A stretch of DNA of 64,000 nt from Xanthomarina sp. F2636L. GTDB lineage: Bacteria > Bacteroidota > Bacteroidia > Flavobacteriales > Flavobacteriaceae. Made by a program: the position numbers and the translations under genes. Shown here one piece after another: positions 32,841 through 42,098 of the stretch. The stretch spans positions 377,001 to 441,000 of the forward strand of contig NZ_JAPMLM010000068.1 in the NCBI RefSeq assembly GCF_026410195.1, read 5' to 3'. Below the pieces are notes generated by a model. That model saw only the letters and a list, made by a program, of their open reading frames with translations, was not told the DNA's origin and made no database searches. Position 1 is the stretch's first letter, and each line of letters begins with the position of its first letter.

Positions 32841-35800
32841 TTATAAAATTAAATAATTGATAGCAATTACTGTTTGATTGTATGTGTTTAAATTGTCTAA
32901 ATAGCTAAGTTCAATCTCTTTTGCAGTCTCTAAACTTTGTATGTACTGAAAGAAATCTATTTCACCTTCTTTAAAAGTGCGTTCGGCTGTTTTTATTATT
33001 TCTTCGGAAAGATGTTTCCCTTGAGTTTCATAATAATTAATGGCTTCTTCGTTTTGCTGAAGTTTTGCTAACAAGGATTGATATTCGGCATTTAATTTTA
33101 CTCTGTAGTCCTCTTGTTGTTCTTCAATAACTTCTTGAGCAATTTTTGAAGCCTTTATTTTAGAGGCATTTCCACTAAAAAACAAAGGAATTTTTAGACC
33201 AAAGGTGTAACCAGCAAAATGTCTGTCAATGCCACTATTGCTACCTTGGAAATATTCTACGTTTAAATCTGGTAAAAGACTTTGTTTCTCTTTTTTATTT
33301 AAAGCTTGATAGTAGTTTTTAGAAAACTCGAAAGCTGCTAAACCAATATTATCTGTTGTACTAATTTGCTCTAATTCTAATTTTAAAAGAGGCTGACTGG
33401 CTATGATTAAACTATCTGTTTGAACCACTTTTTTTAGATGTTCTGTAGCTAAAACAATTTCTTGTAACACTTGTTTATAACGTGTTTCTAATTGTTTTTG
33501 TTTGGATTGAGCAGTAATCATTTCTAGATAATTGGTTTCTCCAAGTTCAAAACGTCGTTTGGCAGAAACAGCAAAATTTTCATATAAACTATCTAAAAAC
33601 TTATAGACATGTGCTTTGTTTTTCACATAACTCAACTGATAATACTTGAAATAAACATCCCGTTTTAATTGTTGCAACTCAATACTGTATTGCGTTTCCT
33701 GTAACTGATGTTGCGCTTTATTTACTTTTTTATCAGCAAAATAAACTGTCGGAAATTTAAAATCTTGCGAAATACCAAACACTTTTAAAGGTTCGTTATT
33801 TTCTGCAAGATTACTTTCGTCGTAATTATAATAAATAGCTGTTTTATCAAAATTAAAAGCACTTTCAATTAAGGCATCAGCTTCATCCACTTTTAAAGAG
33901 GAAGCTTTTAAGCCCGAATTATTCTCGATGGCTAAAGAGACAGTTTCTTCAATTGTCAACGGATTTTGCTGTGCTTTCATTTGAAATGATAAAAACAAAA
34001 TCATGATAGCTACCACTCCTTTTTTATTCATTTTAAGTTCTTTTTTCTGTTCTACCCATGCGTAAATTATAGGAAGAACTACTAAGGTTAATATAGTTGC
34101 GCTAACCAAACCACCAATAACAACGGTTGCTAACGGGCGTTGGACTTCGGCACCTGCATTTGTAGAAATGGCCATTGGTAAAAACCCAAGTGCAGCTGCC
34201 GATGCTGTTAACAATACGGGGCGTAAACGCTCGCTTGCACCAAGTTTTATGCGTGCTTCAATATTTGTCATACCACGAGTTTTAAGTTCTTTAAAATGTT
34301 CTATTAGTACAATGCCATTTAGAACGGCAATCCCAAAAAGAGCTATAAATCCAACACCTGCCGAAATACTAAATGGCAAGTCTCTTATCCATAATAATAG
34401 AATACCACCAACTGCCGAAAGTGGAATAGCAGAATACACCATCAACGCGTCTGTAACTGAATGGAAAGCAAAATAGAGCAGAATAAAAATAAGTACTAAG
34501 GCTACTGGCACAGCCACCATTAATCTGGCTTTTGCACTTTGTAGATTTTCAAATTGCCCACCATAAGTCATGGTATAACCTGTTGGAAGGTTTAGGTCTT
34601 TGTCGAGGATGGTTTGAATGTCGTCCACAACAGACTGCAAATCTCTATTTCTTACATTAACACCAACTACAATACGTCTTTTGGTATCATCTCTAGAAAT
34701 TTGCGCCGGACCAGTTGTATAATTAATTTCAGCCAATTCACTTAAAGGAATTTTAGCCCCATTTGGTGTATCTACATATAGGTTTTTTAGGCTTTCCAGA
34801 TTTTTTCTTTGATTTTCGTCTAAACGAATAACGAGATCGAAACGTTTTTCACCCTCAAAAACAGAACCTACAGTCCCACCGGCAAACCCCATAGAAATAA
34901 TGTCGTTTAAATCTGAAATATTTAGACCATAACGAGCAATTTTACTTCGGTTAAAGACTACGCTCATTTGTGGTAAGCCCGCAACTTTTTCAACAATAAT
35001 ATCCGAGGCACCATCTACGTTTTCAATAAGGTTTTTAATCTGATTGGCTTTACTGGCTAAGATATTTAAATCTTCACCAAAAACCTTGATAGCAACATCC
35101 GCACGAACACCAGTAACCAATTCGTTAAATCTCATTTCAATAGGTTGGGTAAATTCTACCTCCATTTCGGGAATTACAGAAAGTGCTTCTTTAAATTTGT
35201 CTGCCAGTTCATTTTTACTAGAAGCAGAAACCCATTGTTTTTTAGGTTTTAACTTTATAATTACATCGCTTTCTTCCATAGACATGGGGTCTGTGGGAAC
35301 TTCAGCGGCACCAATTCTACTTACTACCTGGTCGACTTCCGGAAAATTATCTAATAAAATCTGTTCGATTCTAGTGGTAATTTCTATGGTTTTAGTAAGT
35401 GAAGTTCCTGTTTTTAAAACTGGCTGAATTACAAAATCGCCTTCGTCTAAAGTTGGAACAAATTCGCCTCCCATTTTACTGAAAATCCAGAAACTTGAAG
35501 CTAATAGAATAATAGAAAGAGAAATTACCAATTTTTTATGATGTAAAGCCCAATTAATAATAGGCTGGTAGCCTTTATTTAAAGCTTTCATCAGGCGAAC
35601 AGAAATATTTTTATCGCTTTGAACTGTTGGTTTTAAAAATAAAGAGGAGATAACCGGTACATAGGTTAAGCAGAATATCATAGCTCCAATTAACGCAAAA
35701 CTGAAGGTCATTGCCATAGGTTTAAACATTTTCCCTTCAATACCACTAAGAGATAGAATAGGAATAAAAACGATTAAAATAATGAGTTGTCCAAAGATGG

Positions 35801-37154
35801 CCGAATTCATCATTTTTGAAGAGCTCTTTAAAGTAATAGCATCGATATCAGCTTGTTGGTTCTTTTTTGAAAGTGAACTAATCTTGGCACTTTGCGCTGT
35901 AATTTGAAAAGCAATAAACTCCACAATAATGACGGCTCCATCAATGATAATTCCAAAATCGATAGCTCCCAAGCTCATTAAATTGGCGTCTACTCCAAAG
36001 AGATTCATCATAGAAATAGCAAACAATAAACTCAACGGAATTACGGAGGCCACAACCAAACCAGAGCGCCAGTTTCCTAACAATAAAACCACCACAAAAA
36101 TGACGATAAGCGATCCTAGGATTAAGTTTTCAGCAACCGTATACGTGGTTTTATTTATAAGTTCTGTTCTTTCTAAAAACCCATTAATATAAACACCTTC
36201 TGGCAAAGACCCTTCAATAGAAGCGATGCGCTCTTTTACGGCTTCAATAATTTTGTTGGAGTTCCCATCTTTAAGCATCATAATCTGCCCTAAGACTTTC
36301 TCGCCTTCGCCATTTCCGGTAATCGCTCCAAATCGGGTAGCAGATCCAAAGCCAACTTTTGCTACGTCTTTGATATAGATAGGAACGCCATCGTTTTTTA
36401 CTACAATATTTTTAATGTCTTCCAGAGAAGTAACCAAACCTTCACCTCTAATAAAAAAAGCCTGATTGGTTTTTTCAATATAGCCACCACCGGCTACACT
36501 GTTGTTTTTTTCTAGTGCTGTGTAAATTTCAGAAACCGAAATATTCATAGCATGTAACTTTTGCGGATTGACAGCAACTTCATATTGTTTTAAAAATCCG
36601 CCCCAGGTATTTACTTCAACAACCCCTGGAATTCCCGACAGTTGTCGTTTTACAACCCAATCTTGAATGGTTCGTAAATCGGTAATAGAATACCTGTCTT
36701 TATATTCGGGTTTAACATCTAAAATGTATTGGTAAATTTCTCCCAAACCTGTAGTAATTGGTCCCATTTCGGGAGAACCAAAGCCTTCTGGGATGATTTC
36801 GGAAGCCGATTTAATTTTTTCAGCAATAAGTTGTCTTGGTAAAAACGTGCCAAAATCGTCTTCAAAAACAATGGTAACAACCGATAGACCAAATTTAGAA
36901 ACCGATCGAATTTCTATAACTCCAGGTAAATTAGCCATTTCTAATTCTACGGGATAAGTAATAAATTGTTCCACATCTTGAGTGGATAAATTTCTGGAGG
37001 TGGTAATAACTTGTACCTGGTTATTGGTAATATCTGGAACAGCTCCAATAGGAATTTGGGTTAAGGAGAAAACTCCAATACCAACCACAAAAGCCATAAA
37101 TAGAAGAACAATAAGTTTGTTCTTTAAACTGAATTTAATGATGTTTTCTAACAT
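32841..37154 (-). CDS. CzcA-type heavy-metal RND pump fused to TolC/CzcC-type outer-membrane channel
   Basis: 1437 residues combining two proteins. Residues 1 to about 1035 are a heavy-metal RND pump with twelve membrane segments. The fourth-helix signature is DFGIIIDGAVIIVE, the form of divalent-cation pumps (Co/Zn/Cd/Ni); Cu/Ag pumps differ here. Residue 1042 is a Met (codon at 34031-34029) that opens a typical signal peptide (MNKKGVVAIMILFLSFQMKA). It is followed by about 375 residues of TolC-family outer-membrane factor, with long helical repeats and a final barrel strand. The frame is continuous with no stop. It could be one polyprotein cut by signal peptidase, or be partly translated from the internal Met. 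Confidence 0.93.
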   Translation of the reverse strand: MLENIIKFSLKNKLIVLLFMAFVVGIGVFSLTQIPIGAVPDITNNQVQVITTSRNLSTQDVEQFITYPVELEMANLPGVIEIRSVSKFGLSVVTIVFEDDFGTFLPRQLIAEKIKSASEIIPEGFGSPEMGPITTGLGEIYQYILDVKPEYKDRYSITDLRTIQDWVVKRQLSGIPGVVEVNTWGGFLKQYEVAVNPQKLHAMNISVSEIYTALEKNNSVAGGGYIEKTNQAFFIRGEGLVTSLEDIKNIVVKNDGVPIYIKDVAKVGFGSATRFGAITGNGEGEKVLGQIMMLKDGNSNKIIEAVKERIASIEGSLPEGVYINGFLERTELINKTTYTVAENLILGSLIVIFVVVLLLGNWRSGLVVASVIPLSLLFAISMMNLFGVDANLMSLGAIDFGIIIDGAVIIVEFIAFQITAQSAKISSLSKKNQQADIDAITLKSSSKMMNSAIFGQLIILIVFIPILSLSGIEGKMFKPMAMTFSFALIGAMIFCLTYVPVISSLFLKPTVQSDKNISVRLMKALNKGYQPIINWALHHKKLVISLSIILLASSFWIFSKMGGEFVPTLDEGDFVIQPVLKTGTSLTKTIEITTRIEQILLDNFPEVDQVVSRIGAAEVPTDPMSMEESDVIIKLKPKKQWVSASSKNELADKFKEALSVIPEMEVEFTQPIEMRFNELVTGVRADVAIKVFGEDLNILASKANQIKNLIENVDGASDIIVEKVAGLPQMSVVFNRSKIARYGLNISDLNDIISMGFAGGTVGSVFEGEKRFDLVIRLDENQRKNLESLKNLYVDTPNGAKIPLSELAEINYTTGPAQISRDDTKRRIVVGVNVRNRDLQSVVDDIQTILDKDLNLPTGYTMTYGGQFENLQSAKARLMVAVPVALVLIFILLYFAFHSVTDALMVYSAIPLSAVGGILLLWIRDLPFSISAGVGFIALFGIAVLNGIVLIEHFKELKTRGMTNIEARIKLGASERLRPVLLTASAAALGFLPMAISTNAGAEVQRPLATVVIGGLVSATILTLVVLPIIYAWVEQKKELKMNKKGVVAIMILFLSFQMKAQQNPLTIEETVSLAIENNSGLKASSLKVDEADALIESAFNFDKTAIYYNYDESNLAENNEPLKVFGISQDFKFPTVYFADKKVNKAQHQLQETQYSIELQQLKRDVYFKYYQLSYVKNKAHVYKFLDSLYENFAVSAKRRFELGETNYLEMITAQSKQKQLETRYKQVLQEIVLATEHLKKVVQTDSLIIASQPLLKLELEQISTTDNIGLAAFEFSKNYYQALNKKEKQSLLPDLNVEYFQGSNSGIDRHFAGYTFGLKIPLFFSGNASKIKASKIAQEVIEEQQEDYRVKLNAEYQSLLAKLQQNEEAINYYETQGKHLSEEIIKTAERTFKEGEIDFFQYIQSLETAKEIELSYLDNLNTYNQTVIAINYLIL

Positions 37155-37223
37155 AATTCGTATGTAAATAGTGGTAAGCCATAAAAAAATAGCTTATAAA
37201 AAATAACTTAAATCACGAGTGAA

Positions 37224-37610
37224 TTATGCGAATTTTGGAGGTTGAAAAACAGCAGGTTTTTCAAATGAAGAAGTAGATTCTTTATAAAAGAAATTACAAG
37301 GAATTTCAATAAAAGGAGGCTGTTCTAAAGTGAAATTTACATTAGGCAAAGTAAACGAAAGTGTTGTGTGAGCACAACTTTGATGGTGTTTAAAAGGCAA
37401 ATCTTCATGTCCTCCATGCTCATTTTCATGCTGAAATTTATCATCGCCGTAATGTTCCACTATAAAATCGAAAAACGAATCGCCATAGGTTTCTTGGTGA
37501 TATTCTGCATGCTCCATTAAAGAGCTAAGCTTTGAAAAGTCTTCAAAACCAAAGTTAAAACTCTGTATAAGAATTAAAACCGAATATGTTATGGCAACAA
37601 GTTTATGCAT
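37224..37610 (-). CDS. Small exported His-rich protein
   Basis: 128 residues from the ATG at 37610, with a signal-like hydrophobic start (MHKLVAITYSVLILIQSF). The mature part has many His residues (HAEYHQETYGD, HENEHGGHED, KHHQSCAH) mixed with Asp and Glu, which suggests metal binding in the periplasm. The family is not recognised. It is the first gene of the metal-efflux operon, 70 bases upstream of the pump fusion, and may act as a sensor or buffer like small His-rich Czc accessory proteins. The frame is open to 37655, but that part covers a terminator hairpin. Confidence 0.75.
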   Translation of the reverse strand: MHKLVAITYSVLILIQSFNFGFEDFSKLSSLMEHAEYHQETYGDSFFDFIVEHYGDDKFQHENEHGGHEDLPFKHHQSCAHTTLSFTLPNVNFTLEQPPFIEIPCNFFYKESTSSFEKPAVFQPPKFA

Positions 37611-37627
37611 ATAAGTTGCTAAGTTAC

Positions 37628-37647
37628 AAAAAATAACCATTTGGTTA
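37628..37647 (-). terminator. Weak terminator after the large barrel gene
   Basis: A 6-bp stem TAACCA/TGGTTA (37634-37639 with 37642-37647) is followed on the minus strand by six T residues. It lies 19 bases beyond the stop of 37666-41100. The loop of 2 bases is small, so the stem is probably shorter in reality. Confidence 0.4.
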
Positions 37648-37665
37648 GCAACCAATGTTACATTA

Positions 37666-40600
37666 CTAGAAATACGCTTTTAATTGAATACTTCCAGTAT
37701 GAATAACTTTACTGGTTTCACTTTTTCTTCCTAAATAGTTGAGGTTTAAATCTAAAAATGAGGTAATTTTCTTTTGTGCTAATAAACTCCATGTATAGTT
37801 TTTACCTGGTTGCAAGCCTTCCATCATTTGGTAAGCTACCGGGGTGTTTGCACTACCTTCAAAGCTATTTGCGAAATAATTAAACTCCCCAATTATAGAC
37901 ATGCTTTGAAAATTTGAAAAGGAAAAGGAAGCTCCATATCTTTGTTGCTTTAAAGTTTCTAAACTACCCATGGTATTGTGTTTATTAGAATACTGATAAA
38001 ACACATCAAAACGCACATTATCGTTTAATAAATAAGAGAGTTTAGGGTTGATTTTGCTTTCGTCTATATCGTAATTTTTACTGGTAAAGTTCTCACTAAA
38101 ACTTTGATTGTTATTAAAACTTGTTTGAAAATTAATTAGCCAATTAGTAGCAAATTTATGATTGAAAAGTAAAATATGACTTACTAAAGCATTTTCAATA
38201 AAACCAATAGTTAAGTTGTTTTTAGAATCGTTTTTTAAGAAGGTGTAAGAGGTTGTATAATGTTGTTTTCCTCGATTAAAAAACAAGACATTTCTAAAAT
38301 TTAATTGCAAGCCTAATTCGTTTTCAGGATCTCGATAAAACGGATTTAAATTAATATTACTGCCTTCCCTAGTGTTTTTGCTATCTACCAAATAAGACGT
38401 TTGATTATAGAAATAAGAGAGTGCTTTTTTAAAACCAGTAACTTCGCCAGACCATTGTTGTGGATTAATTGTAAGTGCAAGACTTAACCTATTTTGATGC
38501 GTTTTGATAAACACTTGATTTGGTAGCAATACACGAATATATTTCCCTTGATCTTGAAATTGGGCAATTTCAAATTCCTCCAATTCTTGAATACCGTTAC
38601 CGTTGTAATCTATCCAAGTGTAATTTCCCTGACCCGGTTCAACTTCAACAAAAGTAAATTCTTGTTGTGGTAAGGTTCCTGAATTGGTTTCATAAACTGT
38701 ATTTAAATGAAATAACTGCTTAAGGAAACGCTGACTATATTGAACTCTTGAATTTAGAGAACGTTCGTCCTCTAAAGTCTCATCTGTATTATTTAAAACC
38801 CTATAATTAGCATAAAGTGATAAATTTGTTCGTTCATTTTGAATGATTTTAGAGTCTAAATAATAGGTATTGGAACTATTTACTCTTTGTAATTGGCTAT
38901 CTCTTAAACTGTCATTGACTCGATATTTATACCCAATTTCAGCAAATACCTTAGTGCTATCTCCTATTCCTGTAAAGACTTCATAGGATTTATATTTCTG
39001 ACTTAATGCCGTATAAGCATCAGTCTCATTCTCCTTTTGCTGATTATCTTCCATGGCCAATCTGGTTCCAACCCAAGCGCGATTAAAACTATAAGTTAAC
39101 ACATTGTAGGTTCTAAAAAATGCTGAATTATTTGTTATTGATGTGGTGTTTAACATGCTTGAAAGCGACATAATCTGCCAATTATTAAGCAAAAGATTAG
39201 CTGAAACAATATGCCTATTCCCATTAAAGTTTTTGGAATAATTTAAATATTCAAACTGATAACTTGCTCGTCCTTTTTTATTATGAAATGCCTGAGCTCC
39301 AGTTTTTATAAAAGTTTGTGTTCCAAGATTGGTAGATGTATTGGCTCGAGTGGTAGTTCCTAAATTCCAATCTCTATTAAATTCGGCATTGTAAATACGT
39401 TGAATAGATCGGAAATTTTCTTGAATATAATCTACATCAGCAAAAGCTTCTAAGTTCCATAAGCTATCTCTTTTTATTATGGCTTGATTCACTTTTAATT
39501 TCCCTGCAAATCCATCGTTATTACCATCGTCTAAAGCAGAAAAGAGGTTTAAATCGTTTTTGCTTCCAGCAGCTTCAAAACTAATGACTGTTTTATCTGA
39601 GGGTTTGTAATCTCCATTTACAATAGCCATTTGCAATTTTGTAGGAGCTACTAATTGAATAATAGGTTCGTAATTCCCTTGTGGCACTCCTGCAATAGGT
39701 TCTACATATTCATAAATGGTACTTATGGCATCCACACTACTTATTACATAATTTCCAAGATTATCTCCAACCAAAGAAAAGCGAGCACTAAATAGTTCAT
39801 CGTTTGGATCAATTGAAAAAACCAAAGCCTCAACACCATTAATGATTTCTTTTTTATATAAAATTCTATTTTCATTATAAGCTTCTGGCGTAATAGAAGG
39901 TGCAACCATTTTAGTTCTATCGTCTCCTGCTTCGGCTAAAATTTCAACTTGCTCTACAGATAAATTTTGTTGAAGTGGATTATTTTTAGAGTCATTTTCA
40001 CTATAAACTGAAACACCAAGATTTAAGTTTTCACTTTCATATCTTCCACCTCCAAAGATTACTAAACGCGAATAATTTCGTTCACTAAATTGATAATCTA
40101 CAGTGACTCGCATTTCGGAAGTTACAGGAAACGTGGAGTTAAAAATAATTTCACCTGCATTATAATCTATAATATAATCGTTGTATTCTCCTCGTTTTAA
40201 AGCTATTCCATTTACATAAACCGTTTCACTTCCTGAAACAATTAATACAAATAGTTCGTCGTTTGGCCCTTTTAATTTATATGGACCTTGATTACCTTCT
40301 TGAGCTGTAAACTGGCTGGTAGTAAACTGTCCTCGAACCAAAGCTCCAGAAGCAAATACATTGGTTTGAGAGTCCGGATGATGTAACGTAGCAGCAACAG
40401 ACAACCCTTGAACACGTTTACTAAAATTCGCGAAATATGAATTCGGATTTACAAGATCAATATCTCCAGCACGAATTTTCCAATTCTCACTAAATAACTC
40501 AATAAAAACCTGATCAAACTCATCCAGACGCTGTGAATATCCACTTTCTTGTAAAGGCACGTTGGCATCTTGAATGGATGCTCTTAAAGATACTTTTTCG

Positions 40601-41100
40601 CTTAGTTTTCCAGTAATTTGAAGGTCTAATTCACTATTTAATACAGAGTTTTGATTATTTCCAATTATTACTCCTCGAGAAATACTTCCCGAAGTAGATA
40701 AGCCATCAAAAGGAGTGAAATTTTGCTTTTCGCTAGGTTGTGAAAGTTTATAAAGTCTGGCTAAGTTACCTGTGTTTTCAACAATAACACTATCGCTAAT
40801 TTGCCTATAAGTTCTGGTTAAGTATTCTGGATATTTTAAATAGTTTACTATAATAGAATCTGTATTTATGGGCTTATTAAACCGAATAACAGCTTTTTGG
40901 TAATCGACAGTAAAATATGAATCGTCTACAAAAGAACTATCCTTTTTTTTAATGGTTAGGAAATTGGAATTTATACTAACACTATCTATTACAATAGAAT
41001 CTCTTACAGCAACCGTTTTTGTTCTGTAATTAGACTCCAGATTTTGAGCAAAAGCCGAAAACCCAAAAAGTAAGAATAAAATAGCAAGTATAATCCTCAT
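37666..41100 (-). CDS. Large outer-membrane beta-barrel protein, function unknown
   Basis: 1144 residues with signal peptide (cleavage near FSAFAQ). The N-terminal 100 residues carry paired strands with DSI motifs. At about 125 begins GSISRGVIIGNNQNSVLNS, then LDLQITGKLSEKVSLRA and DQVFIELFSENWKIRAGD, a pattern I associate with SprA-like and related Bacteroidota barrel proteins. The remaining 700 residues are alternating aromatic strands (FEYLNYSKNF, TTSYTFLKND and so on), ending in ...KAYF, the usual last residue of outer-membrane barrels. No plug or TonB box is apparent. It is too short for SprA (about 2400 residues). No name is given. Confidence 0.8.
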   Translation of the reverse strand: MRIILAILFLLFGFSAFAQNLESNYRTKTVAVRDSIVIDSVSINSNFLTIKKKDSSFVDDSYFTVDYQKAVIRFNKPINTDSIIVNYLKYPEYLTRTYRQISDSVIVENTGNLARLYKLSQPSEKQNFTPFDGLSTSGSISRGVIIGNNQNSVLNSELDLQITGKLSEKVSLRASIQDANVPLQESGYSQRLDEFDQVFIELFSENWKIRAGDIDLVNPNSYFANFSKRVQGLSVAATLHHPDSQTNVFASGALVRGQFTTSQFTAQEGNQGPYKLKGPNDELFVLIVSGSETVYVNGIALKRGEYNDYIIDYNAGEIIFNSTFPVTSEMRVTVDYQFSERNYSRLVIFGGGRYESENLNLGVSVYSENDSKNNPLQQNLSVEQVEILAEAGDDRTKMVAPSITPEAYNENRILYKKEIINGVEALVFSIDPNDELFSARFSLVGDNLGNYVISSVDAISTIYEYVEPIAGVPQGNYEPIIQLVAPTKLQMAIVNGDYKPSDKTVISFEAAGSKNDLNLFSALDDGNNDGFAGKLKVNQAIIKRDSLWNLEAFADVDYIQENFRSIQRIYNAEFNRDWNLGTTTRANTSTNLGTQTFIKTGAQAFHNKKGRASYQFEYLNYSKNFNGNRHIVSANLLLNNWQIMSLSSMLNTTSITNNSAFFRTYNVLTYSFNRAWVGTRLAMEDNQQKENETDAYTALSQKYKSYEVFTGIGDSTKVFAEIGYKYRVNDSLRDSQLQRVNSSNTYYLDSKIIQNERTNLSLYANYRVLNNTDETLEDERSLNSRVQYSQRFLKQLFHLNTVYETNSGTLPQQEFTFVEVEPGQGNYTWIDYNGNGIQELEEFEIAQFQDQGKYIRVLLPNQVFIKTHQNRLSLALTINPQQWSGEVTGFKKALSYFYNQTSYLVDSKNTREGSNINLNPFYRDPENELGLQLNFRNVLFFNRGKQHYTTSYTFLKNDSKNNLTIGFIENALVSHILLFNHKFATNWLINFQTSFNNNQSFSENFTSKNYDIDESKINPKLSYLLNDNVRFDVFYQYSNKHNTMGSLETLKQQRYGASFSFSNFQSMSIIGEFNYFANSFEGSANTPVAYQMMEGLQPGKNYTWSLLAQKKITSFLDLNLNYLGRKSETSKVIHTGSIQLKAYF

Positions 41101-41281
41101 GAAGTAGTAAACTACATATCAATTAAAATATTTTGTTGATAGCTTTTGTTAAAACGTTTTTAATTTAATAGTGTAAATGTAAAGCATTATTTATTTTAGC
41201 TGAAATTAACTAGCTTATTTTAATAAAGCGAGTTATTTATTAGGTTTAATTAAAAGGGATTCTTTTACCAAAAAAGTATAT

Positions 41282-42046
41282 ATGAAAATAATTTCTTATA
41301 ATGTCAATGGCATTCGCGCAGCACTTAAAAAAGGATTCATAGATTGGTTAAAAGCAGCAAATCCAGATGTTATTTGTCTGCAGGAAATTAAGGCTATGAA
41401 AGAGCAATTGGACCTTAGTCTTTTTGAAGAGGCTGGATATCCCTATCAATATTGGTTTAGTGCCCAGAAAAAGGGCTATAGCGGTGTGGCTATTTTATCT
41501 AAAACAAAACCAGACCATGTAGAATACGGTACAGGAATTGAATCCATGGATTTTGAAGGTAGAAACTTGCGTGTAGATTTTCCAGGCATTTCTATTATGA
41601 GTTTATATTTGCCTTCAGGTACAAACGATGCTCGTCTGCAACACAAGTTTGATTATATGGACATGTTTCAAGATTATATAAATAATTTAAAACTAGAAAT
41701 TCCGAATCTAGTTATTTGTGGCGATTATAATATTTGTCACGAAGAAATAGATATTCACAATCCAAAAATGAAAGGAGTTTCAGGTTTTTTACCTGAAGAA
41801 CGTGCTTGGATGGGACAATTTATAAACTACGATTTTATTGACGCCTTTAGATACTTACATCCTGAAAAACAAGAGTATAGCTGGTGGAGTTACCGTGCTA
41901 ATTCTAGAGCAAATAACAAGGGTTGGCGATTAGATTACACCATGGTTTCAAAACCCTTACAAGAAAAGATAAAAAGAGCCGTTATACTTAGTGAAGCTGT
42001 ACATAGCGACCATTGTCCGGTTTTAGTTGAAATAGAAAATAATTAA
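41282..42046 (+). CDS. xth: Exodeoxyribonuclease III (AP endonuclease)
   Basis: 254 residues of the exonuclease III family. The active-site blocks are MKIISYNVNGIRA, CLQEIK (catalytic Glu), SGVAILSK, LVICGDYNICHEEIDI (Asp/Asn) and VHSDHCPVLVE (Asp/His). It cleaves DNA at abasic sites and trims 3' ends in base excision repair, and would act together with MutY and Tag, also in this window. It stands alone between the divergent barrel gene and an OmpA lipoprotein gene. Confidence 0.96.
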   Translation: MKIISYNVNGIRAALKKGFIDWLKAANPDVICLQEIKAMKEQLDLSLFEEAGYPYQYWFSAQKKGYSGVAILSKTKPDHVEYGTGIESMDFEGRNLRVDFPGISIMSLYLPSGTNDARLQHKFDYMDMFQDYINNLKLEIPNLVICGDYNICHEEIDIHNPKMKGVSGFLPEERAWMGQFINYDFIDAFRYLHPEKQEYSWWSYRANSRANNKGWRLDYTMVSKPLQEKIKRAVILSEAVHSDHCPVLVEIENN

Positions 42047-42098
42047 TAGTTCGATTTATAAAAATGAATCCATAGAAATATAAACCCAAATTTAAAAA

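Noticed and set aside
35044-35427. 127-codon plus-strand frame inside the metal pump gene
   Set aside because: Antisense to conserved RND pump sequence; no independent support.
32841-37154. Cu/Ag efflux (CusA) assignment
   Set aside because: The fourth-helix motif is of the DFGxxxDGAxxxVE type seen in divalent-cation pumps, and the neighbouring ATPase is P1B-4, so a Czc-like role fits better.
37666-41100. Full-length SprA translocon
   Set aside because: At 1144 residues it is less than half of SprA's size, and only one segment is similar.
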